Below are positions 27,201 to 39,900 of a stretch of 64,000 nt of DNA, one piece after another (position 1 is the first letter of the stretch; every line of letters begins with the position of its first letter). Source of the stretch: Aurelia coerulea (Eukaryota; Cnidaria; Scyphozoa; Semaeostomeae; Ulmaridae); NCBI GenBank assembly GCA_039566865.1, contig CM076955.1:3474501-3538500 (forward strand). The letters run 5' to 3'. A program made the position numbers and the translations under genes. The notes beneath the pieces are model-generated. The model searched no databases and was not told where the DNA came from. It was given only the letters and a program-made list of their open reading frames with translations.

Positions 27201-27410
27201 AGGCCTTGCTTTGTTGCCATCAGACAGAGGTTACATTACCTCAACGAAATAACTAACAGTGGATCTGAATTAACCTAATATTGCATGACTACAAACCTGA
27301 TATAAAAAGTTTACTCGGTCATAAGCTTCTCTGTTCACCACAAAGAATTTCTTTTGCTTTTTCTTTGACTCATTGCTTTGCTTCGCTGCAACTCCAGGGT
27401 TGTCCGCCAT
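24228..27410 (-). CDS. RPP21: Ribonuclease P protein subunit p21
   Basis: Four minus-strand exons, 27297-27410, 26586-26677, 25951-26033 and 24228-24406, join in phase to 155 residues; the human protein is 154. Conserved blocks are NREAYDRVNFLYQAAH, KRTICKCCHILLVPG and VVTCMTCKTVKRW. Cys78/Cys81 and Cys107/Cys110 form the zinc ribbon of the Rpp21/Rpr2/SNM1 family. The protein is part of nuclear RNase P, which trims 5' leaders from precursor tRNAs. The start ATG at 27410 is the only one fitting the N-terminal block. The gene is divergent from SRP68, with start codons about 530 bp apart, and lies in tandem behind NUDCD3. Intron 3 holds a Nin-DC-like SINE. Confidence 0.93.
24657..25066. mobile_element. 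TIR element rich in TTTCGCGAA words
   Basis: The ends contain TACTCGCGGGAAGATACTT and, in inverse, AAGTTTCTTCCCGGACAGTA. The interior repeats GAATAAACTTTCGCGAA-like words in both orientations. It lies just inside RPP21 intron 3. The ends are imperfect and no target duplication was identified. Confidence 0.45.
25581..25829 (+). mobile_element. Composite SINE: tRNA-like A box, 5S-like segment, Nin-DC-like core, poly(A)
   Basis: The head GAGTGGCCGAGCGGCTTAA has a tRNA-type A box. The next part, GAAGTTAAGCTCGGTCGAG...GGATGGGTGACC (25620-25663), matches the internal promoter layout of 5S rRNA. The central TCCTTCGGAAGGGACGTTAA followed by GGGGTCCCGTGCC resembles the deeply conserved Nin-DC core of eumetazoan SINEs. 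A run of about 26 A ends the element. AAGGTT occurs directly before the head and after the tail and may be the target duplication. It is antisense to RPP21 within intron 3. Confidence 0.8.
26355..26519. mobile_element. Short TIR element, CCTTGTGCA ends
   Basis: CCTTGTGCA at the left and TGCACAAGG at the right enclose 165 bp rich in TTAAGAATT and CAAGAATTT words. Related pieces (TTGTGCACATACAGTA, CTCAAGAAT) occur near 22680, 32790 and 54265. It lies between RPP21 exons 2 and 3. Confidence 0.45.
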
Positions 27411-27944
27411 TGCTCAAAACCTCGTTTCAATTTGCCCTCTTTTTATTACTTTTTCTTAGCATCAAAGTTTCCAGGGGGTAATGATTACCGCCATGATTCG
27501 TGGTCAAATTTCAAAGCACTTTCGCGCCGTTCGTTACCAAGGGTTTCAAATATGGATCTTATGTGGTATAGATTCAATACATTTTTGAATAAAATGCTCT
27601 CAGATTGCTTAGTAAAATCTCAAAACAAAACAAGTGCTAACATAATTCACACTCACAACAATGTCAAAACATTTGCTATTAGTGTACAGGGTCAAAAAAC
27701 ATTTTGAGTGATGTGGGAAAATTAAAGCTGCAAATTACAGAAGATTTTCAATCCAGTAAGCACATTTTATTTCCTTATTTTTAGTAAAATGGAAAATGGG
27801 GCCAATTGTTTCCTATAAGCTCTGTTTCTCATTAGATCGTAGCCCCCCGTGTGGGGTTCTATGATCTGGGCCTCATTTTGAAATATTTTGTGACAACATG
27901 ATGAAGTACCTTGGTGCTTTTGTTCTTGCTGAACGTGTATCAAA
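27411..27944. promoter_or_regulatory. Head-to-head region RPP21 / SRP68
   Basis: Only about 530 bp separate the start codon of RPP21 (minus) from that of SRP68 (plus), and no other gene lies between. A short CG-containing stretch (CTTTCGCGCCGTTCG) occurs near 27521. No TATA box stands out at a plausible distance from either start. A shared bidirectional promoter is inferred from the arrangement alone. Confidence 0.45.
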
Positions 27945-30900
27945 ATGGCCGCCGAAGAAGACGAAAATGCAATGAAGGCAGAGGAAGAGTTTGAAAAAGA
28001 GAAAGATGAAGTTGAAGCTGAAGATATAATTGGTTTTTTCACTTTAGAAAGTATCCTTTCTTAACCTTATCAAGGAATCCTAATCCTTATATGATTTTTT
28101 GTGTTATATGGATTGCAGGAGAATGTTCTTCTTTCTGCTGGTATTTTTTTCATCACAAAATCACTGCATTCAATCATCGATCAATTAAATTTTTTTTTTC
28201 GCAAAAAAAATGCGAGTGTTACAATTTACTATGGTAAATGATGATTTACCGTAATTTACGATAAGAATTATAGAAACAACTCTGTTTGGTGCAAAGTACC
28301 TTTCTTTCCATACATGTGGACCTGAGAGTCTCAGGCCAGGGTGGAATCCATGCAGCCTACACCGGAGATCTCCGGCGTGGAGTCATGATAATCTATTGTT
28401 CTTCTTTGTTCTTCCATTGTTTTGGCAAAAATCTCCGGCGTGGACTTTGCATGATTTCTACCAAGGCCTGAGACTACTTTTTATGTTGTGCGCGCGGAAG
28501 ATTTTCCGCGCGCAATTTCAAGTGTAACAAAGGAAGAATAATAGAGTCTTTGTTTTTAAAACAATAGCCAGGCACGCATCTTCCGTGCGCACTTTGCATT
28601 ATCAGTCTGGCATGTGGAGTCATTAGAATTTTTCATTAAGCCCCCTCTATCAGTCCCCTCTCTTTTAAGCCCCCTCTGGAGTCTCTGGAATTAGATAAGC
28701 CCCCCTCCAGTGGCCCAATAGAACTCTTTATGGTAAGGCTACACTATATGAATCCACTGAGTTATTGTAAACAATTACAATTTGCTGGGGAAAAGTTAAT
28801 AAAATTGATATACAGTCGGTACCTTCTTCTATTGTAGCTTTACCGTTTATCTGCAGTGTTTATCGATGCTGCTTTCTGACTCCTCTTTGTGGCTGAGGAT
28901 TTCAAATTGAACTTGGGTCTTTATGTTAACAACACAAAATGAAAATATCTTGCCCATTGCCATCATCCCTGTGACTGAGAAAAACTAAACATCCATTCCT
29001 TCCCAGGACCACTCTTTGAAGAATAGTTCCCCTTGCAGCAAAGGCACAACTACTGTTTGATGGATCGTTGATTTACCTCCAATGGCTACTGATAGATTCT
29101 GTCTGAGTCTAACAAAGTTTCAGTACATTTTAAAATAAGTCTTTTGAATTATCCCTAAGATTGAACAATGGACACTTTTTATGTAAAATTAAATATTAGT
29201 TGATGAATATTGCAGTAACTTTCTTGCCATAACGAGTTAAAAGGTTCTTAACAAAGTTTCAGTTCTGCCTGTCATAAAGGATGCCCAACAACGTCATGGT
29301 CTAAGGCATGGAGATTACCAAAGATATAAGTAAGTATCACCAACATTTGTTTCTTTCAGTTCAGGATTGGATATTAAATCATGGTTTGACTATTTTTACC
29401 GTGCAAGCTCTTTGGCATGGTTTTAATTGTTCAAGGTGTTAATTATTCTCAAGATCTTTTAAACCTCAAAAGAATGCTTGATATAGCAATTTTCTCTGTT
29501 TTGATTTGCACGCTCTTGAATATTTTTCTCCCTCCGCTGAAGTTTCCTAATATTTCAGTGATCAAAGAGCTCAGTTTCATAAAGAGTTTCTCTAAAAATA
29601 CATAGCAAACCCCTCAATTTTAGATGTTCATAATCTCAAACAGTTGGAGCATCCAAAAATTTTAGTGTCCAAAATTTTGTGTGGTCCAAAATTTTTACTG
29701 GCCAGAATTTCTTGCACTATTGAAAGTCACAATAAGGTTTTTCACTATTTTAAAATGGGATGTCTTGCTCATAAACCATCGTGGGATGATTGTGAAAGCA
29801 ATTGAAATTTTGAGAATTATGCCCATCGAGAGAATAGAAATTTTAATGAGGACCCCTTTGAAAACTTGTGACTATAAAAATTTTATGTCATAAACCAAAT
29901 GAATTATCTACTAGACTGCAGTCAACTGCTATGCTGCAATGTGCCACATGAAATGCTATAAGAGAGTTATTTGTTTTTGTCTAAACTTTTCTAGAAACAC
30001 CCAGAATTTCATGAAAAAACACCTGAAATCTTTTTATTCAAAAACATTTTGTCCGAAATTTATTCATCTGAAATTGTTCGTGCTTAATGTATGTGTATCC
30101 AGTTGTTGTTTATACAAATTCATAACAGTTCATGTCAGTGCCCTGAATGATCATTTATTTTGGCTCTATGTTTTCTACAGTATTTCAACAACTAATTTGA
30201 TGCTATTTCTACACAACTAATTGGATGCTATTTCTACCCAGGCAATATTGTGCAAGAAGACTAGCTAGGATCAGGCATTCTTTGCATTTTGCCCTTGGTT
30301 CAAGGCATGGATACAAAGGAAAGAAGATCACCAAAGAGATAGTCAATAGTGTCAGGTGTGTAAGATATTTTGAAGTATATTATATATTTGTTTCTTTTCT
30401 CAGTAAACCTTTTTATTTCAGAATATGGAATGGTTCCGAAAAAGTTCATATTTTTGATTTTCGATTCTGGATATTGAGAAAGCAAGCCTTGCTTGGAAAA
30501 GTACTAGGGTGGGCCAAATAAAGTAGTCACTTGTGACATCAAGATACTGTGCTGTGAACAGTAATTGTCAAATCACTAAAAAATAGCACCCAAAGGTTTT
30601 GGGATTATAAAAATCTCTTGTGGATTGTTCAAACAAATGTTAAGAATTTAAAAACATCTAAATATCTCAAAACATCTTTAGAAATCTTAAATAGTCTCAA
30701 ACATCTTCCCTGAATATTGATGAAATTGTCAAAAAGTCTTCGTAATATGAAATCCTAATTTAAATCTTTTGAAATTTTTAACATTTTATTACCTTTGAAA
30801 GGTTCCTACGATGTTTGAGAATTTAAATGATCATTGAGATTTTCAATCTTCTTTGAAAACAAGTTTTTAGAATTTTAAACATTTTTCGGGGAAGATTTCT

Positions 30901-33900
30901 TTGGGTTTTTAGACTTTTAAGATTCCAAAGATTTTTAAAGGTTCATGAGACTGTCAAGATCTTTTTAGATTTTTTAAGATCTTTTTGCATTTTCCACATG
31001 AGTACACAAGGTTTTGGAATAATTAGCCCCTCAGTTAACAAAATTTGATCCCTTCATTTTCAGATATCTTTATATTCCACTGATGAACGCAGAGAGGTCA
31101 TGGAGCTATGCAATGGAACTGAAATTACTTGCAAACACGGAGCCAAGAAAGAAATTCCATATGACAAGAAAATTAAAAAAGGCAGTTGTTTATGCTGAAG
31201 AACTCAACAATTTGTGTGAAATGGATAGAGTTGATGCAAGGACCAAACTGGAATCTCAGGTAGGTAAAAATACTCGTACACACTGGGTGCGTCAAAAAAT
31301 GTATGCACTGTTTGAAAAAATTTTGCAGGATGACATATGCAACCAAGTTGCAAAATTTTAATTCCATCATCTTACCAAGGCTTCAACTTAATTTTTGAGA
31401 CTTTCCGCACAATTCTAGGTGCATTATTTCCTTCTGCAATTAGGAATTAGCTGAAAATCTTATTTCTTGATGCGCCAAAAAACAACTGAGAATGGCTTCT
31501 TCTCAATCATATAGAATCATTCAGCATCAGATGACAGGATGAAATATTATTTGGTGTTTAATATATTTCACCGTGTCAGCTTATGCTGAATGATTCTATA
31601 TTCAAAATCAATCATCAAACCTTTGATAAAATTTTCTTTTTCACTTGTTTTGTCAAGGACCCAAAAATATTTCTAGATTACAAAAGTTTTGTTTTTGATA
31701 CAAGAAGGCAGAAAAATTACAGGCTGAAAACCTTATTTTGAGCTATAGTTTTTAAGCAAAATACTATTTGACCTAAGAGTCAAAGTTTTCAGATTTTATA
31801 ATATCAGTTAAGTCTCTAATGATAGTCTGCATTTCTTTCTGTCATTCATGACCAAATTAGAAGCTTTACATGCATGAAAATTTGATCTGGCAATCACCAT
31901 TGAATTTCTTTGCAGTATGATTCAAAACCAGGTAACTCTAAAAAGAGCTAAATTTGCTAATTTTCAAACCAATTACAAAATTTGGTATATCTGGGAAAGT
32001 AATTTGGTCCTTGATCTACTCGACAAAAATGAAATTTAAGATCGGTTGTGTAATCAAATTTTGGTGATTTTTCAAACCGGAGTACTTTTTTTGGAACACC
32101 CGGTAATACTTCTCCATCATTTTGATAAGTTCATCTTTGGTCAATGTACAAAATACAACTTCATCAAAGTACCACAAATATGTATCAATACTATTTTAAA
32201 CTTTTTAATTGCCATGATAATCTACTGTACGAACGATGACTTTTTGCAGAAGCTTTTCATCTTTTATTCACTCAATAGTTTTAATTTATTGAAGGCTTAC
32301 CTGTTCTGGATGACTGCAAATCTGAGGTTTGAGCTTCAAGATTGGCAAGATGCAATTGATCTTTATGGAAAAGCAAGGTAATTATGGGGTGTCTTCAGTT
32401 GAAAACGATATGTTGTTAAGCATGTATGTATGTATGTATGTATCATTTTGCCACAATTACAATTATTTACAAGTTATATAATATAAAAATAGATACAATA
32501 CAATAAATAATGTTAAAAACGTAAAGGAAAAACACCCCTAATTACAGTGGCAGGGATAGCATTAAAAGGTCAAGATGACCTTAATTCCATAATGGTCCCC
32601 TTAGAGGTGCTGGTACAACGAAAAAGGTAAGAAAAAAATATATTTCTACTAAACTGTAGTTTGTTTTCGGTATAAAACATGGTTTATAAGACCATACCAT
32701 GATCGGGAGAGATGATGACAAGTCTTAATAGAAGACATATATGTCATCTTCCTCTTTTTGTATGTAAGTAATGTTGTACAGTGCAGGTCTTGGGCACATT
32801 AGATGGTTGACCTACTTAAGAATTCTTGTTTCAAAAAATTCACAGTCTTTCATGTGGCTCAAGAACTCTTATCATAATGTAAAGAATTCTTGTCTTATTA
32901 ATGTTCATAAAGCATGTACCGAATGTAGTTGAATTGATAAAATACACAAATACGTGTGATAGAAAGGCTAGGAATTATTACACGTTTTGAGCATTGCACT
33001 TTAGATGTAACTGATAAAAATTTAAGCTTAAAATGTTGTAATCATTCTTAATCTCCTTACATACCGTTAAAGCTCTATTATCCCCCCCCCCCCAAGAAGA
33101 AGCTTATTTCATTTTGGAGACTCCATAAGGGGGCATAAAAGAAATGGTGCTTATTAGAGAGGAGGGCTGATTCACTAAGTTAAATGATAAGACTGAAGTA
33201 AGGGCCTTTTAAGTCTTTCCCTCATATTTTTGCAGAATCAACTTGAAATTTTACAAATCTAATACCCAAATAGTAAATATTTTATTGGTAATATTCACCA
33301 AAGTCTGTAAAATTTCATGAATGTAAGTTTTGGCAAATTCCTTGCACACATTAAGAAGACAGGAATTCTCCAGAATTGTCCAGAATTCTCAAGAATTTAC
33401 GGGAATTTTTCTTATTCCAATAGGAACTCTTGAGAGGCATGGAAGACGAAAGATTTTCAAGCAGTTACTCTTAAGAAATTTAAAATTTTCTCAAGAATTC
33501 TTTGGCAGGAAAACAATTTGCACAAGGCAGTGTTTTCCTGTGCAAAGGGTACTGTTTTCTCTCGGGAGGATTTGGTATGGGGCGTGCCATCAAAAGGCTT
33601 CAAAAACATATCAATATTTTAAAAATATATACCCAATCCTTATACCAAGTTTCAAGAATGTGTACCGAACCTTATGCCAATTTTTGAAAAAATTGCCTAT
33701 CTTTTCGTTTTTTATAACAAAGTCGTCAAAATTGATACAATTCCTTGTACCAAAATTGGAAAAATCACCCTTCCAATGACATGTCCCCAGTACCCAAATG
33801 ATATACATAATGCCCCCAGGCTGTTTTCATGTGTACTGTACATCATTTTGAGACACCCTGTACCCTGATGAATATTTCTTTCCCATGCAGGACGATCTAC

Positions 33901-36900
33901 GAGAAACTGGCCAGTGCATTTATGGATGACACAAAATTGCTTTATCTGCAAAGGGTTGAAGAAATCACTCCAAATATAAGATATTGTGCCTACAATCTAG
34001 GACAAAGCAGCATAGATATCAATGATTTGGTCAATTTAAGAATGAGTGCTGCTGGTCAAGATTTACTTGTTGCCAAAATCGATGTAGGTATTTCCTGCAT
34101 TTGGTAGATTGATTACAACAAAGAAGCAGTGGCGGACACTTTGCCAAATATTGGGGGGGGAAGCTATTGTTTCAGTTAAAAAGCATTGGTTTTTCTATTG
34201 TTTTCGAACAAAAGATCTTTGTTCTAGCCAACATTGGGGGGATCGCACCCCCTCGCACCCCTGAGCGTCCGCCATTGCAAAGTAGCTTTGGTTTTTTAAA
34301 GGGGCTAAATCTTTAGAAAAGTTAGTGTAAAATTTAATGACCTATTTCTTTGAACTCAATAGACCTTTTAGCTATTCTACAAAAGAGTCTGGATCGAGCG
34401 TTATTTTTATACATTTTTATACGCGAGGCTCGATCGAGTGGCGTTAGAGCTTCTATCACTATTGTACACATTCGAAAATTCTACAGAATGTTGCAAAATA
34501 TCGTTCGATTCTGAGTCTCTTATGAATAGCTAAAAGGTCTATTGCTTCAAGGAAACTTTGGCTATTTCACTATAATTCTACCATTGGACTTTTCTGAAGT
34601 TCTGTTTTTTAGAAGGGTTTTTCTGGTTTTATTCTGTAATAGTGTTATGGATAAATAGTACTATTAACCCTTTTAAAAATACAGATAAAAATTAAAGTAC
34701 AATGCTAGAGGCCTTTCTTTAAAAACTTACGAATTTGAAATTGCCAGAGAACAAGAAAAGTGCTGTTTTTGAAGCAACAACTGACATTACCTTTTCTGAT
34801 CCATAAATCAGCAACCACAGCATAAGGCTCAAATCTTTCAAATCTTTAAAAAGGTCGGTGTAAAATTCTTTTGCAGTTTTCTTTGAATTGGATGGCTTGA
34901 AAGGAACTTATGGTACCTGGCTATAATTCTGCCGTGGAAATTTTTTGATATATTGATTTTTTTCAAGATGGTGGCAATTTCAAAATTTTTGAAAAGAATC
35001 ATGGAAAATTTTGAAAAAATTTAAGCAATCATATATCCTAAACTATTAGAGGAAACATTATATAACCTTCAAATGGCAAGCAGAAATCAGTATCTTTTGT
35101 GGTTTAGGATTTAGAAATTTGATGACGTCATAGCCTCAAACTTAATAAATGCCGCCATATTGAAACTAATCAAGATATCAATAAATTGCCACGGCAGATT
35201 TACAGCAAAAGTATTCCAAGCCATTTATTTCAAGGAAACTGCAATTGAATTTTACACCGACCTTTTTAAAGATTTGAGCCTTATGTTAGCAACCACTTGT
35301 CAGATCGACTCAAGCAAGGCCCCAAACTCTAGGTTGAAGCCTGACCTATGCAACTGTGTAAAAACCGAGGCAGTTAACGTTGCAGTTCCTCGACATATGC
35401 TACACAAAAAATGTTTGGGACACCCTGTATATAGAACCAGTTACCTTTCCTTGCCATCATTTAGATCTGACGTCTAATATGCGGCAGACTTAGGTATCAA
35501 TCGTTCTTATTATCCGTATGTGTTGTTTTAGTAGTGTTCTTTAAGTTTAAGTAGTTTTCCTTTCCTTTATCTATGTTAATTCCCTTAGGGTAGACACAGT
35601 CTTTTGCTCCCCGGGGGTATTTGTCCCAGTAGTATTGTAAAGTAATTCTTGTAAGTAGTGTAGACCGTAATATGTATTGTAAAATTTTATTGATTTATAA
35701 AAAATAAAAAAAAACTTGTTTAGGCCAATGAATCTAAAAATTGAACAACATTTTGATAAATGTTCTCTTTTCCCATCCTTCTAGGCTGCCATTAGTCAGA
35801 CCAGAGAGAAACTGTCCTCCACTGTTGGCGAAGTAACATGGAAGGGAAAGACAGTGCCAGTGAAAACAGAGAAAGCAAGGATATTTATTCTTAGAAACCA
35901 GAATAAAGGCGAAGAAATTCAACGTTCTGTTACGTCTGATGATAAGCTGGAGTTTTATGATAATTTTCTCATGGATTGCAAGGAGGCGTTGCAGGCTGTA
36001 AAAGAAGATTTGAACTATGAAATGGTAAGAGATCCATGTACTATAGGGTAGCGCAGAAAAAGTAGACAGATTTGGTTGGGTTTAGCTACTAGGATTTACC
36101 TTTATTCAATGGCTAATCAATTTCAAGATGTTTCTTCATAGTTGACTTGAACATAGATATAAAAGTAGACAGATTTGGTTGGGTCCAGCGATGTGAATCT
36201 GGCTTTAATCAATGGCTAATCACTCTCAAAACGTTTCTTGATAGTTGACTTGGACATAGATACTTTACTTCATTTGTTGATATTGGTGCTTTGAACGCTA
36301 AACTATTATTCTTGTAAGCTCAATTTGCCGCCACGTCCACACCAGAGTTTTGCATTTTGGCCTGGCAAAAACTCTTTTTCTGCTACCAACAAAAATATCG
36401 ATCCATTCAAATCCAAACTTTTATTTCACAAATGTATCTGAAAGCTTTTCCACTTTTATTTTCAGGGACCAAAGGGTCAAAAGAACGAGTCGAACATATC
36501 CAGTTTTAAATTCGTTCACACCTATTTATCATTCTTGAGGCACACTTTAACGATTGAGAGGAATCTAGTGATCATCGAATCATTGAAATCACGATTACCA
36601 GCATTGATAGGGGGTGATTCAAAATCATCTGGAAAAGGCAAAGCAACGAAGCCAGAAGACCTCATGAAGATGTATGATGTTACTGTTCAAAGTTTAGTGG
36701 AAATCGGGCAGCTACCGGGCATTGAGGAAGATGAATTATTAAAAATGGAAGTAGATGCTCAAATAACGGGATACAAAGCTTTCAGGTAAGGGTGACTTGT
36801 ATATTGAGATCATGGCTATTTTGGACACGATTTGTGTCGATCGTGTTCACAATACCTGGCCTAAATGTTCCTAAATGAGTAAATGTATTTCGTTACCTTG

Positions 36901-39900
36901 CTTGTCTTCATTTCATTAGCATCTCTGCTTTCTTGCTTTGGCAGTCCATCCTTCCTTGCTTTCGGTGGTTTGTTATGGCCTAAGTTTCAATTGCAAGGCT
37001 GCGTCGATGTGGGAACTAGTTCTCAGGCGATAACTTTCAGAGCCCGGTAACAGTTTGAAACTTAGGCCATAACAAACCACCGAAAGCAAGCAAGGATGGA
37101 CTGCCAAAGCAAGAAAGCAGAGATGCTAATGAAATGAAGACAAGCAAGGTAACGAAATACATTTATTCATTTAGTAACATTTAGGCCAGGTATTGTGGAC
37201 ACAATCCATATAAATCATGTCCATAATACCCAGGCCTATGAAGCAGACTTAGACTACGACTACACTGTATTGTATACTGCAGTACTATATAACCATCTGT
37301 TTTAAGCTGCCTCAGAAATTTTGCATGTCTAAGTGAACTACTCTGCGAATACAAACCCGATTTGGACTTGCAAGGTCGCAAAATCTAAGTTAAGATCTCG
37401 TCTATACTTTAAATAGAAAATAGACATTTTTGAAACTTAGTCTCCTTCACAGGAACTGTTCAATAACTTATACTTTTTTTGGAACACCCGGTGCATAAAT
37501 TCGAATTTTACATGCTGAGAGCATTGAAGGTGTTGTGGCGCAGTGGTATAATCCTCTGACATTGCAGCCAGAACAGTCAGGTGGACCGGGTTCGATCCCA
37601 GGTAGAGCCCATCACTTCAGCGTCATGACAAGGGGTTGCAAACTCGATTAGGCCTATTCTACTTCTGCGATCCCAGCGCTTGGCGCTAAAAACCGCAACT
37701 TCACCTTCACCAGAGCATTATTCCAGGAAATTTTTCTTCCAAGGGGATAACACGTGCTGAAACGTGTTGAAGAACTTGCTGCAAAGCTGAAATATTAGAA
37801 GGATTTATATTTGGTCGTGATTTTAGGCCTGTTTTGAAGGTTTCGTGAAGGGGCTTCCTCTAGGGAATTCCTCATAATTTCAGAAGGGGATGCCCGATTT
37901 CAGTCAGGTAAATTTCAAAATTGATGTGATCATGTCGACTTTAAAGGTGGTGTGAAGCGAAAATTTTTATTGATGCAAATGTAGCACAGTTGAATGATGA
38001 AGAATGTCGTTTAAATTTTTTGATACCTTCTTTCATTTTTGAGTTATCCATTGTTTTGTACGATTGGCTTATGACGTCATTTTGTTTGCAAAATGTAAAG
38101 AGAGTATACAAGATTGGCCATGATTCCAAAGAAAGATCTAATTAAAAGACTTTGCACCATTAACATGCCTTTCTAAACATCATATTAAGTCATGAGGCAA
38201 TTTTATTAAATCTATTCAGCTCAGCTGAAATGTTTCCTACAACTGTAATCTTTCAAAGATCAGATACAGCTATATTTCCATATGCTATCCTAGTCATTTG
38301 CAAACAAAATGACGTCATCAGCTGCAACTTAATATCAGTGGATAACTTGAAAACGAAATGAGATATCAAAGAAATATAAACAGGATTTTTTATCATTCGA
38401 CTGTGCCGTCCATTTGCATCAATAAAATTTGCCGATATGAGCATCTTGATATCCAGGGAGCAGTGGCGTTTCAAAGAGGGATTATTTTGTTTCTACTCGC
38501 CAAGTAGAACTTCAGCCAATTCATTCGTTTATTATTCATTTATTCTCGTTCAGGTGCTTCTACATCGCTCAGTCCTATCACAGTGGCAAGAAATTAAATG
38601 AAGCTATTGCATTGTATGAAAAAGTTATTACATATGTCAACACCAGTCTAAAGATAGCTGAAACTTCGTCAAAAACACTCTTCAAAGTAAGTACTAGTTA
38701 TTTATTTAATGATTATTTATTATTTGAAGCTGTTAACAACATGAACTGAAACTGATACAAGAAAGAAAATATGTTTGTTGTCGCAATTATTGGAAATTTT
38801 TATTTTTTTATACATAGGAAATGTTACAATATATTTTACATTCTACTATACCTTCCTAATTACTGTACAACACTACAAGGACGATGCCAAGGGGAGCGAA
38901 GGACAATGACTACCCCATTGCCAATAGAAAAGACACTCGTCGTTAAACTACATAGAATTAGGTACACTACGTGGTTTGAGGTCGCAAACTATGCCTGGCA
39001 TCTAATGTGAAAGAGAACTTACAAAAACATGGAATATTTAAGTTAAGGGATTTGTAGGTAGCTTGGTACTGAAGTTACAAAAATCTTAGTCAAACCGACC
39101 AGTTTCGTGAATGAAACGTAAAGTCAATTCGAGTATATTTCTTTTCAAGTCATTAGAAAGGTCTTGATCACCATATATTAAAAGCTGCGTCAGAGCATCA
39201 TTTGGAAGATCGGTGATTTGCACATATGGTCGTAGTAATACAGCAATTCCAGCGAGAAGATTTTATCGTTGAACATCAAAAGAAGGGGAGAGCAACAAAA
39301 CGTGCTCCGCATCCTCAATGACATCGCTCTTTGGGCACATTGGGTTTATGGTATCCCTAAAATTATGCTTCAATTTGAACTCTTATTGAGAACTCTATAT
39401 TAAACTCTTATTAGTATCTCTTTGAAAAGCTGAAAATGTATGACATTTTAGTATAAAGCAAGCACTGTAACTGTAACGGGATCGACTGTAACTATATGAT
39501 TTTTAGTCGTCCGGATATTCTGTAAAAATGCCCGAAATGCCATAAATAATGTCCAAACATTTTTTCCTGAAATCAGTTTGTCGAAAATTTATTCATCCGA
39601 AATTGTTTGCGTTCAATGTACTCGTCGAAGAGGTCGAAGAGGCGTCGGAGATGAGGGGTAAATTTCCACGCAGAAACAACATTTAGTGTAGCGAGTGAAC
39701 CAATCAATGACAAGTAGAATTACTTTAAATTTTATAACTAGTTTAAGATTCGACCCTTTCAGAATGAAATACGAGTTCTTTTGACGTTGATATATAGCAA
39801 ATTTTTTGTCATTACAGGTAGAAATTGATAGATTACAAGAATTAGCAAACCTCGCCAAAGGCCAAAGATGTGCTGCTCATGCCGCCCATATTTTGCAAAC

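Noticed and set aside
35480..35715. A-rich 3'-UTR-like block ending in AATAAAAAAAA as a transcript end
   Set aside because: It lies inside SRP68 intron 6, whose flanking exons splice cleanly. It may be a LINE or SINE tail, but I could not tie it to a family.
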